This document shows, one piece after another, positions 12,731 to 22,749 of a stretch of DNA of 64,000 nt. Under the pieces are notes generated by a model. That model did no database searches and had not been told where the DNA came from. It saw only the letters and a program-made list of their open reading frames with translations. Made by a program: the position numbers and the translations under genes. The DNA comes from Nageia nagi (Eukaryota; Pinophyta). The stretch covers positions 64,728,001-64,792,000 of the forward strand of contig JBITNC010000001.1 in the NCBI GenBank assembly GCA_050084985.1. The letters are read 5' to 3'. How positions within the stretch are numbered: the first letter of the stretch is position 1; each line of letters starts with the position of its first letter.

Positions 12731-12917
12731 AAAAATTGAAAATTTGATGGAGTGGTTAAAAAGGTTTGCCCTTCTCTATGATTGAAAATTTGATAGAGTA
12801 GTCAAAAATGTTTTCCTTTATACATGATTGAAAATTTGATGGAGTGGCTAAAAATGTACATCCTTCTTTAAAATTGCAATCTATTAGAGTGGTTCAAAAG
12901 ATTCACCCTTCTCCAAA
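12731..12917 (+). repeat. 46-bp tandem repeat, four diverged copies
   Basis: Units begin ATTGAAAATTTGATGGAGTGG or close variants at about 12735, 12781, 12827 and 12873. Each ends in a CCTTCT-type tail. Period is about 46 bp. A related block in inverse orientation occurs in element C near 16985-17025. Confidence 0.75.
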
Positions 12918-13279
12918 ATTACAACTATCATACAAATTTATGCCACTTTACTTCCATTATTAGTAAGTTTATCCATTATGGATAGATGCTAATTTACTTC
13001 CATTACTAGGAAGTGTATTTATGCATTGATGGAAGTTGAATCCATGTTAATGGATTAGTGCTACCTTCATCCATCATTTCATTTTGACTAGTAGGATGGT
13101 CAAGTTGACATTATTTGTACCTTATTCTTCTCTATAAGTTACTATTGTTGAAGGAGAATTTAAATATCTAAATAAACATATTTGTAAATAGATAAGAACT
13201 TATGCATCTTGAATTATAACTTTCTATAGTCAAAATGACATTATTTGTGACATGGTCAAGTTAACATAAAATGGCTTAT

Positions 13280-14330
13280 AAATCTTGACTTGGTGGTAAA
13301 GGAACTAAAAAATCAAACAACTTCAAAGGTAAAAAGAAGAATAATAAAATTACTTTTTGTTTGTTGTGTTTACTCCAAGTCTTACTTTCTTGAATGATTG
13401 GATTGTTAACTTTGGATGCATAAATCACATGTGTTTTAAAAATGATAAGTTTGAATATTTTCATAAGTATAAAAAGGATGTGATTATGATAGATAATAAT
13501 TCAATCTTTGAATTCCAAGGGATTGTGAATGTATTGTTACATAGAAAGGTTATTTAAAATATACTCTATATGCCTAAACTTAGTATGAAACTTCTTTCTA
13601 TAATTAAAATTATAAGGAAAGGATACTCATTCAAATTTAGTTCACATTCGAGGTGCATTAAGAAGGGATTTATCACTTTGGTGAAAGGATATATGAAAGA
13701 TGATGTCTACATTATGGATCAAGTACCAAAAAAGATATGCCTTGCTACAAATATTTTCTTTAAGAGCAATTTTTGGAACCATTGATTAGGATATCTTAAC
13801 CACAAAAGCATTCAAGTCATTAAAAATCAAGAACTTGTGGAATTTTTGCCTTCAATATCACTCATAATTAGTCTTTATGAGAATTGAATTTTAAGCAAGA
13901 TGAATAGGAAAAAAATGAGAAAGATAAAACAACAAAGGCAACATAACCTCTTTAGCTTGTGCATTCAAATTTGGTGGATTTGTTTTAGAATAAGTCTTTT
14001 GGAGGAGCATCTTATATCTTGACCTTAATTAAAAAATTTAGTAGGATGACATTTGGTTATCTATTCAAGCACAAGGATCAAACCTTTGACATATTTAAAG
14101 ATTTCAAAGTCTTGTTTGAAAATTGGATTGACTTCAAAATCAAGATGCTAAGATATGACAATAGGGGTGAATATAATAGCAATGAGTTCAATGACTATTA
14201 TACCAAATACAAGATCAAGAAGAAATTCATGATCCCTTATACCCCATAATAAAATGACACTATCGAAAAGAATAATAGAACCATTCAAGAAATGGTTAGG
14301 TGTATGTTAGAAATCTCTTAAGTTTCCTAT
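13280..14330 (+). pseudogene. copia pol remnant: protease, GAG-pre-integrase, integrase (element A)
   Basis: From 13357 the translation gives DWIVNFGCINHMCFKNDKF, matching copia protease WIVDSGCTNHM. The catalytic DSG triad is changed to NFG. LYMPKLSMKLLSI and GYMKDDVYIMDQVPKK (13560-13740) are the GAG-pre-integrase region. WNH.LGYLNHKSIQVIKNQEL (about 13776-13835) is the zinc-binding N-terminus of integrase. The integrase core spans about 13990-14322. ILTLIKKFSRMTFGYLFKHK has lysines where the first catalytic aspartate normally lies. LRYDNRGEYNSNEF keeps the second aspartate, and TIEKNNRTIQEM keeps the glutamate. Several stops and frameshifts separate the blocks. Similarity ends near MVRCMLEIS at 14322. 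Confidence 0.88.
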
Positions 14331-14339
14331 GGGTGAAGT

Positions 14340-14688
14340 TGTGAGCATTATGATCTACACCATAACATCTCAACTTTGTGCATGATCTAATTCTACAAGT
14401 TTCAAGGCATCAACTTTATAGTACTCGCATGTTGTCCACATCATGCTTCTTTGATATTCAGAGTTACAGATAAGAGAGACAACAAATACTCATTTGCATA
14501 ATTGAATATCATTACCAAGCTCATCTCTGGTCTGATCTAGTCCTCCATATACCCTTTTCATACCTTGAGGATTTCCTATCATAATTAGGTGCACACTTTT
14601 TATTTATTAATCATTGTATTTGAATAAGTATCATATTTAGTAGAATTATTTGTGTTTATATTATTATTTACACAATTTAGGGTCTACA
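14340..14688 (+). repeat. 5' LTR of element B, truncated at its 5' side
   Basis: This segment matches the last ~350 bp of the LTR at 26354-27025, from around 26672 on. Shared words include GTGCATGAT, CTACAGATAAGA-like, GATATCATTACCAAGCT and TCCTCCATATACCCTT. It ends GGGTCTACA at 14688, like AAGGTCTACA at 27025. The first ~320 bp of the LTR are missing where it meets the integrase remnant of element A. I could not recognise a primer-binding site immediately after 14688. Confidence 0.8.
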
Positions 14689-14820
14689 TTTATAGTGAAC
14701 TTAATAATTCTTATACACTTAAATCTCCCTTCTAGGGCATCCTTCTTTAGAGATTCATGAATCCTTTTATGCTGTTATTTCTTCCTTTACTTGATGTTGT
14801 TTGACTAGTAGCATACCAAA

Positions 14821-15433
14821 ATGATAAAACTAGGATTTATTCAGCTTATGTTCCAAAATATATTTTTCTCTAAAGAACAACCTAGCATTTCAAGAGAAAA
14901 AATTTATTTTGTTGAGATTAGAATAAGTACCAAGATTAACCCTGATATACCTCCTAAATTCTATGAACCTCATCCCTATGATAGAATAGCAATTGATAAG
15001 GAAGATTCTAAATCTATTAACTCTAGTTATTAAATGAACATCATTGGCCAAACACCTAATAAATTTAATATTAAATTTGGTGATGATGATTTTGAAAGCA
15101 TAAATCAAAAAAGTTTTGTTGGTACATATGAACATGAATATGAGAATGATAATCTAGATATTATTCTTATAAATGTTAAAATTGGAAAGGAATTGATGGC
15201 TCATAATGATAGATTGAAATATTACGTTACTAACAATGTTGAAGTCATTATATATATTTTGATAAAATATGAATTATTAGAATCATATCTCGACACTCCA
15301 CTTTCATCAGATTCTTTGTTTTAATATGAGAATGTAGGTTCATCAAAATGGAAGGTGTAAACCATTAAAAAATAAAACATCGATGCTATGTCAAATTGTA
15401 TATAAAGTGCTAATGCCATAAAATAGTACATCC
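14821..15433 (+). pseudogene. element B gag, N-terminal part (before insertion of element C)
   Basis: Two open pieces in different frames (14821-15033 and 15034-15324) encode an asparagine- and aspartate-rich polypeptide. They contain IPPKFYEPHPYDRIAIDKED and IGKELMAHNDRLKYYVTNNVE. No catalytic motif is expected in this region. Assignment to gag rests on position, just after the 5' LTR and continuous with a clear gypsy gag core on the far side of element C. The frame is closed by stops before C begins at 15434. Confidence 0.6.
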
Positions 15434-15867
15434 TAATGGAATTGAAGGATTCTATAAATCAATATCACTTTGAATCTTATCCAACAAATCTAGCAAAGAA
15501 ATAATCAATCTCATAAAGAATAACACATCATGTATAGTGGTTCCTCTATCTCTTGAAAGTACATCCATTTTGAACCATCATTCTATTACTTCTCACAAAA
15601 TAAGTTCTTCTACAAAGCACCTATAAGATAAGTATTACCATGCTTTATCAAGTTACATAATGAGATGGGGTACCTCTATATTTATAAAAAGAAATCCATC
15701 TTTTAATCTTTTTTTTTACCTAAGGGTAAGGTTAAAATATTTCTATATTTATTTCTTTTTTTATATATATTCCCTTAATGCTTTAAGGTATCTAAAGATA
15801 CTTTAAGTATTAAGTGAATTTATATTAAAAAAAAATATTACACAATATTACATTACAATTTTCAACA
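15434..15867 (-). repeat. 3' LTR of element C
   Basis: Read on the - strand this LTR starts TGTTGAAAATTGTAATG. Its inner end on + reads TTTTCAACA at 15867. The outer terminus, expected as TG on +, is mutated to TA. The family hairpin is at 15770-15819. It is about 434 bp against 468 bp for the other copy, with small deletions. Confidence 0.85.
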
Positions 15868-15884
15868 CTCTCTTTTAATGCAAT
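15868..15884 (-). other. polypurine tract of element C
   Basis: On the - strand the bases just before the LTR read ATTAAAAGAGAG and then TGTTGAAA. This is a purine run directly abutting the LTR start, where plus-strand DNA synthesis is primed. Confidence 0.75.
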
Positions 15885-17090
15885 ATTGGGTAGAGATTCA
15901 AAAAGATAAAGAGAAAGAGTAAGAGAGAGTTCTCCTCCATAGAGATACAAGTGAAGATGAGAACTTTTACATATTTGAGAAAGTAATAGAATATAGATGG
16001 TTCTACAATGGCTCTACTACTTAACCATTTTAATAAATAATTTTACAATATAATTATTAATAAAAAAATAATTTCTTTATACAAGAATAGTCATTCAATA
16101 ATAAGTTAATATGATGAGTCTCTATGAGCTTGCATACCTGAAGTAACTTGTAACCTTAAAAAAACTTACAAGCTATAATCAAATCATAAATAAGATTAAT
16201 TATATACATCATATACATTCATATAAGATAAATTTTGTCTATAAATAAATCAAATATTGCATAAAGATATCAAGTCATCAAATATGCACAATATCAAAGA
16301 TGACATACATCATCAACTAGATATCACATGTGCATACTAGAAAAAATGTATCATTCATAACATGATATCAATAATATCATATTGCAACATATTATTAGAT
16401 ACATAATCAATTAAATGATATAAATGCATTTTCAATAAAAAATATCATCAATCATCATAAAAAATTTTGATTTTTGTGTTTGTTTATTTTAGATCATTAT
16501 TTTGTATTTTTTAAAGTATATAAAGGTGTCATCATATCATAATATTTCATAATTTAATTCTCTTTATTGATGATAACTTCACCAAATAAATACTTATATG
16601 ATTATATTATCTTAATCATATCATAAACGATCAAATGCCATGTTGACTACTATCAAGTCAAGATTGTTAAAGGCATAACCACTTCACTAAATCAAGATTT
16701 ACAAATTATAAATACCAACTTGACCAAAACAAAGTAAAATTTACAAAATAAAATATATGCTACATACATAATTTTTTATCTATTTATAAACATGTTGATT
16801 TAAAGGTTTATTTCTTCTTCAATAATAATGTAGCATAGATGAAGAATAAACCATAAAATACCATCTTAACTACCATGTCAAAATGTATAAGTCACAAATA
16901 CTAATTATGCTACTAGTCAAGATGCATATAGTAAATTTTGAAAGTATTAATCCATCAATATGGATTCAAATTTTATTAAATAATTGCAATTTTGAAGAAG
17001 GGTGAACCTTTTTAACCACTCCAACAATGTGCAAACAATCGTCATAGATATAACTTTCTAATATGAAAGTAAAAATATGATAAATAATGC

Positions 17091-17345
17091 ATTATAAGTT
17101 ATTATGAAGATGCCAAGCCAATACTTATAGTCACCACACAATAAAAATTCAAAAATATGCTTGAATTTGTGGTGCACTATAATTCATCATGGAAATGCCA
17201 AGCCAATACTTATAATTAACCTTACAATAAAAATTTAAAAATATACTTAGATTTGTGATGCACTATAAGTCATCATGAAGATGCCAAGCCAATACTTATA
17301 ATTAACCAAAAAATATAAAATATGCTTAGATTTCATACTTGCTAA
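17091..17345. repeat. 85-bp tandem repeat, three copies, in element C
   Basis: The word TGCCAAGCCAATACTTATA starts at about 17111, 17196 and 17282, giving periods of 85 and 86 bp. The rest of the unit (ACAATAAAAATTCAAAAATATGCTTGAATTTGTG type) is also conserved with substitutions and small indels. The third copy is cut short. Confidence 0.85.
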
Positions 17346-18654
17346 TAAATAGCAATGTGGCATAATCCATCAACATAGAAGTAAAAATTATAGCATCCAT
17401 CCATAAATATGGATAATCTTCCATCAACATGGTAGTAAAAAATATGGAATCCATTCTTAAATAAATAAATAAAAGATAAACTTTTCAATTATAAAAGTAT
17501 TATTTAAAAGAATGTTTAGATTTATACTTCTCCTTAAGAGTAATATCATTAATAATTATTGCATATTAGTAAACTTTACAAATGTAGAGAGGAATACACA
17601 CTTCCCAAAGGTACTCATACACTTCTTTTTTAAAGTAAATATTTTACATATATAAAAGCAATCAATAATGAATTATTCTCAATAAATCTTGTAAAAAAAA
17701 ATTAAAAATTTTACACTTCAATAAATATATTATTCAATGTGCATAAAATTTTTGAGGATTAATACACAATAATTTCAATGTTGAAAAAGTTTATAAGCTT
17801 TACTCTAACAAAAATTTGTGCTCGACCAAATTTGTTTCCATACAACATAGAATCAATGTGCACAAACAAGAATATGTACATAACCAAAAACAAATTATTC
17901 AATATAGGATTAAAAAAATAAAGATAGTTTGAAGAAAAGTTGTACAAATTTTTACTTCAAATAATATGCATACAAAAAATATCCATATTAATCATCAATT
18001 TTATAATTCAATGCATATTAAATATACTAAAATTTTGTAATATAAATTAATGCAACTAATAATGATAGTACAAATCAAAATTCAAAAAAAAAAAATTTAC
18101 TTAAATTTTCACATTATACACATCTAAGCACTATATATTTTTATCAAACCAAGGAGATTAATTATATGCATAAATTAACCATCTAAGTATAATAAAAATA
18201 TAATAGGAATATAATGTGCATAACCAAGTATAACAAGCATAAATTTGCATAACATAATATAATTTTCTCTTTTTTATTTGTTATTATAACAACAAAATGC
18301 TATAAATTAATATAAAAAAAATGTATTAAAAAATATGAAATTAAAGTGGTTTGCAAGTTATTGAATATTATATAAAAATAATAATTATTATCTTCAAAAA
18401 TTTATTTCACTTAATAAATTAGTTCAATTTTATCTTGAAAATTTGTTATACTTGTAATAATTATGCATTTAAGTAAATAACTTTTACACTAAGGTGAGAA
18501 TTTAAAAAATAAAATATATATATATATTAAAAAATATATATAAGTTACAATTTAATCCATGCTTAAAAATAGACAATTATAAAAAATTTAAATCTTTACT
18601 AAAAAATTACATTAAAAAATTACACCATATTTTAAAAGATTTTAAGACTTAAAT

Positions 18655-19150
18655 TTAACTCATTAAAAAATCAGAAAGTTCACTTTTTTTTAACTTATTA
18701 AAGATTTCTTTTAAAAAAAAAAATGATGAAAGAAGTTCATATTAAAGATGCTAAAAAAAAAAAACTCATTAAAAAATTAGAAAAGTCCACTTTCTTTTTT
18801 AACTCATTAAAAATTCTCCCTTTTTTTAAAAGATAAAAAAAGCTCACATTAAAGATGTTAAAACTAAAAAAATAACTCGTTGAAAAAATTAGAAAAGTTC
18901 ACCTTTTTTTTTTTTAACTCATTAAAGATTCTTCATTTTTTTTTAAAAGGATAAAATGAGCTCATAGTAAAGAAGCTAAAATTAAAAAAACAACTCACTA
19001 AAAAATTAAAAAGTCCACCTTTCTTTTTTTAAAAAGATTTTTTTTTTAATTTTTTAAAAAAGGAGTTCAAAAAAAATTAGGACTTAAATTAACTCATTAA
19101 AAATTAGAAAGTCCACCTTTCCTTTTTTTTGAAAAGATTCCTCTTTTGTC
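18655..19150. repeat. ~110-bp tandem repeat, four to five copies, in element C
   Basis: Units begin AACTCATTAAAAAATTAGAA or close variants near 18657, 18763, 18872, 18990 and 19087. Each continues with GTCCAC, a T-run, CATTAAAGATTC, an A-run and GCTCACATTAAAGATG. Length variation comes mainly from the homopolymer runs. Confidence 0.8.
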
Positions 19151-19306
19151 TTTTTATAAAACAAAATACTTGCCTTTCTAAAAATAAAGTCGCTCCTCTT
19201 TTTAAAAAAAAATACACTTTTGTGTTTTTTTTTAATTGCTTTTTTATTTAAACAATAAAAAACAACTTATTTGTTTAAATATTTAAAGTAAAATTTCATC
19301 AATTAT

Positions 19307-19312
<6 letters not shown>

Positions 19313-19348
<36 letters not shown>
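19313..19348. repeat. (AT)n microsatellite
   Basis: An uninterrupted AT dinucleotide run of about 36 bases in the AT-rich interior of element C, near its primer-site end. Confidence 0.95.
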
Positions 19349-19356
<8 letters not shown>

Positions 19357-19773
19357 TAAACTTTTATTACAAAAATCATAAATTAGATTTTTGTAAGGTT
19401 TCAACTTAGTAAGATATTAACATAGTTTTAGATTCTAATATTAGATTTGACTATGAGAAAAATTAAAATTAGAAGTACTATTTTTTAAGATCTTAGATTC
19501 TAACCATATACCATTTGTTATATCTAACTTCAAATACTACTAACATGTAATTAAGGTAAACTTTTACTTGAAATTTAAGCCCATTATTCTTAAGATAAAA
19601 ATATATTAGTATGGATATCAACTTTCAATTTAAAAAAAATAAGAAATTGAAATTGATTAACTAATGAAATTTTTAATAAAATTGAATCAAGATAAGGGGA
19701 TAGGTATACCTTAAATTTGAAGAGAGTTACATAAAAAAATCATTAAGTAGAAATTTAAGGAGACCACAAGGAA

Positions 19774-19786
19774 GGCTTTGATACCA
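19774..19786 (-). other. primer-binding site of element C
   Basis: On the - strand TGGTATCAAAGCC lies two bases inside the 5' LTR (right copy), matching initiator-Met tRNA as in element A. It fixes the - orientation of C. Confidence 0.88.
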
Positions 19787-19788
19787 CT

Positions 19789-20256
19789 TGATGCAATTGA
19801 ATGATTTCATAAACCAAGATCACTTTGAATTTTCTTCAACAAATCTAACATTTATCCTTCTAGCAAATCAATAATCAATCATAAAAAAATAACTCATCAT
19901 GTATAATGGTTTTTCTATCTTTTGGGAGTATGTCCACTTTGAACCATCATTCTATTACTTCTCATAAGATAACTCTCTCATAAATTCTCAAGAATTCTTT
20001 TACAAAGTTTCTACAAGATAAGCATTACCATTCTTCATCAAGTTACATAATGAGAAAGGGTACCTTTCTATTTATAAGAAGAAATCCACTCTTTAACTTT
20101 CTTTTTACCCAAAGGTAAGGTTAAAAGTGTTTTTATATTTATTCCTATTTCTATATATATTTCTTTAATGCTTTAAGGTATCTAAATATACTTTAAACAT
20201 TAAGTGAATTTATATTAAAAAAAATATTACATAATATTATATTACAATTTCCAACA
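19789..20256 (-). repeat. 5' LTR of element C
   Basis: This 468-bp LTR begins on + with TGATGCAATTG and ends TTTCCAACA. On the - strand it starts TGTTGGAAATTG, close to the LTR of fragment D at 56091. The family hairpin lies at 20161-20209. Confidence 0.88.
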
Positions 20257-21960
20257 CATTCTAAAGCTCCAAAAATGATGTTGAATGAAGATGAAGATAG
20301 ACATGATGAATAATATTTGTAACCTTCAGTAAGTCCTTCTAAATAATAAAAAATAGGTAAGCTTCTTGAATATATCAATCAAGATAAGGTAAGAATATTT
20401 TTAATGAAGTTGAAGAACCAAAAAATGTACATGATCAAATTAATGCTTTAATTAATAGAGTTTATGAAAAGAAACCTAATTGGAATAAAAAATAACATGA
20501 AATAAAAAATGATATACTTATGGATGCACAAGAGTAAGATACCTTTTAAAAATCTATTGATGATCAATAACTAGATTTTATCTTTGATCTGTTAGATAAC
20601 ATGGAGTAATAAAGAATCCATAGAATTGATCCTTTCCTAAAACTAAAAGAATCTAAATTGACACAATTAACTCACACACCCATCCCATAACCTATAGCTT
20701 CAACTTAACCTCAAATTAGCAATAACCCACTTAGAAATATTCTTCCATGTAATGTTCCCCCACAATCCCCACCTCCAACCCCTCAAACTAGTCAACCTAT
20801 AGTTCTATAACTTGTTTCACTTGTCAAGTATTTTGTTGCATGATTCGCTCTTACATTGTACCCTAATCCTAATTCTAAACTTTATGAAAGAATTGAGAAA
20901 ATTGAAAAAGTATTTTATAATGATGATGATGATTTCTTACTTGTTTAAAACATCCTTTGAGTGATAAAATTGCTTATAAAATTTTTATTGGTAAAAAGAG
21001 TATTAAGTTTACAAAATTTGATATTTTTTAAGATCTAAAAATGCATGGTATAAAGTTCCAAGAAGAAGCTATTGAATTTCTCCATGATCATTATATGCTT
21101 GATAAATTATTTTTCAAGTAGCTTGAAAGATGATGCATTGAAATGGTATTTTTCTCTTCTTGAAAAATGTATTGATAAGTATAAAGATCTTTTTTTTTGC
21201 AATTCATTGATAATTTCAAATATAATATTCAAAATAAAATTGAGTTCAAATATCTATGTAGAATTAAACAAGAAAATGGTCAATCTCTAACTAATTTTTT
21301 TAAAGTATGGAAGAAAGTTGCTTATAGAGTTACTGTTACTGAACAAAATTTAAAAGATACTTTTACAACTACTTAATTACCAATATTCAAATTAGAGGTA
21401 CTTGATCATGATGATATCTCATTGGAAAATATGATTTATAAGTTGCTTAAAAAGGAGCCTTGTATTTTGTAAAATTATAGAGTTTCAAAAAGTTAGAAAT
21501 GCAAAGGTAAAAAGTTACACATCTCTAACATAGGTAATTGCAATGGTAAGCGCTGATAAAAAGATATTTTCTTCTAAAATAAATTTCACTAAATTGAATA
21601 AAAGTGTTGATGATATTCTAAATATTTTAATAGATAAAGATCTTATTGAGCTTCCACTAATAGTTCAACATCATTTTCCAAATGGAGTTCTTAAAAATTA
21701 TAGATTTGAAAATTTTTGTAATTATCATAGAACACTAAGACACTTAACCAAAAATTGCAAAACTTTAAGAAATATTATATAAGATCTCATTGATAAAAAG
21801 GCTCTTTGAATTGATAATACTCCAAAGCAAGAAGAGGATGATGTTGGCTTTGTTCATCCTGATAATGGCCAACTTGAAATTTTTAAAGATCCTTTGCCAA
21901 AGATGACTCAACAACCTAAAGGATGCATCAAAATGGTAAGTACTCCAAATTATTTTTAAT
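20257..21960 (+). pseudogene. element B gag, core and C-terminal part
   Basis: The core reads KFQEEAIEFLHDHYMLDKLF, then SLKDDALKWYFSLLEKCIDK (about 21115-21180), then LCRIKQENGQSLTNFFKVW and VAYRVTVTEQNLKDTF. This is the gypsy gag pattern: a LxGxALxWYxxL motif, a (K)Q..GES...F...W motif, then a LSEKEL motif. From 21543 the C-terminal part gives LIELPLIVQHHFPNG, NFCNYHRTLRHLTKNCKTLRN and IIQDLIDKKA, the CxYH..GH...C zinc-binding block typical of plant gypsy gag. The first ~600 bp are too decayed to read. Stops and shifts are frequent. The gag of E has the same C-terminal block. Confidence 0.85.
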
Positions 21961-22749
21961 ACTATTTATTTAATAGATACAAGAAAGTAAATTGGAAACA
22001 GTCATTCTTTAGATGCTAAAGAGCAAGGCCATGAAACAACAACATCCAAATTCAAAAATGCAAAGAGCGTACACCATAAAAAATTGTTCACATGCCATGC
22101 ACATAGTGCGTAAATTACTTAGAATGATCCTAATCTTCATTCTTGCATCAACAAACTGTATGTGGGTTCCTAATTCCACCCAAGTATGCCACATCATTAG
22201 TTAAATTCAAAAAATCATAAATTCACCATGTATTATGGTGTAGTTTCTATGTTTTATACATTATTATGTTTTTATTTATGTTTCAATGAGATACTGGGTC
22301 ATTTGTGTTCAATATACCCATACCTTTTTCTTGAAAATTCATGAAGTGTCAGAGCATGGACACCATAAGTTTATTCTCAAAGCATCTATGTCATGTGTTT
22401 TCTAAACCACAAAAGAAATAAAATATGGGATATGTTTCCTTATTGTGAAGTCAATTATTTCAAGTGTGCAAATATATTATTTTAATACATTTATTAGAAC
22501 AAACTTATTGATTGTAGAAATTTTTTATTTTATTTATCAAAATATTAAAACTTGTATTTGTAATTTGTACTAGTTATATATCGCATTTATTGTTCCTAAT
22601 GGTTGCATTAACTAAGTGTGAAATAATGAAATATATAAGCAAATTTATAACTATATACATAAAATGAAATGAACATTCACCACATAAAATTTGAATCAAC
22701 CAAATATGAATATATATAAATATATAATAAAATGTCTATGATATAACAT
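21961..22749. other. spacer between gag and PMD gene of element B
   Basis: No protein similarity is visible here. In an autonomous gypsy element protease and RT would follow gag at this point, so this 790-bp spacer shows the absence of pol. Overlapping small open frames on both strands (22009-22204) carry no motif. Confidence 0.6.

Larger units (their letters stand above)
10073..13270 (+). other. long non-coding leader of element A
   Basis: About 3.2 kb between the primer site and the protease remnant holds no recognisable gag or other protein. It contains T-rich runs, a C-rich island (10815-11165) and a 46-bp tandem repeat (12731-12917). Blocks near 12750-12900 and 13240-13300 match, in reverse orientation, blocks of element C (for example near 16640-16740 and 16985-17025). 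The leader is therefore a shared family feature and not later insertion DNA. Confidence 0.6.
9577..14340 (+). mobile_element. copia element A: LTR retrotransposon truncated inside integrase
   Basis: The element begins with an LTR at 9577 and a primer-binding site at 10061. A long non-coding leader of about 3.2 kb follows, then protease, GAG-pre-integrase and integrase remnants in the Ty1/copia order on the + strand. Coding similarity stops near 14322. At about 14340 the sequence changes to the LTR of gypsy element B, so RT, RNase H and the 3' LTR are missing. No gag is recognisable upstream of the protease. The leader shares blocks with the interior of element C in the opposite orientation, so A, C, D and the solo LTR at 27557 form one family. 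B probably inserted into A, or a deletion joined them. Confidence 0.85.
15434..20256 (-). mobile_element. element C: copia-family LTR element without coding capacity (LARD-like)
   Basis: C is a complete LTR element on the - strand inserted into the gag of B. It has LTRs at 15434-15867 and 19789-20256, a primer site at 19774-19786, a polypurine tract next to the left LTR, and flanking 5-mers CATCC (15429-15433) and CATTC (20257-20261). These fit a target-site duplication with one change. The 3.9-kb interior has no gag, protease, integrase or RT on either strand. It consists of AT-rich DNA, two tandem arrays and a microsatellite. Its interior shares blocks with the leader of A, so C looks like an A-family derivative that kept the leader and lost gag-pol. 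It would have needed enzymes in trans. Confidence 0.88.

Noticed and set aside
14341-14688. Continuation of copia A integrase
   Set aside because: Loose resemblance of a few residues only. The segment matches the 3' LTR of B and is assigned there.
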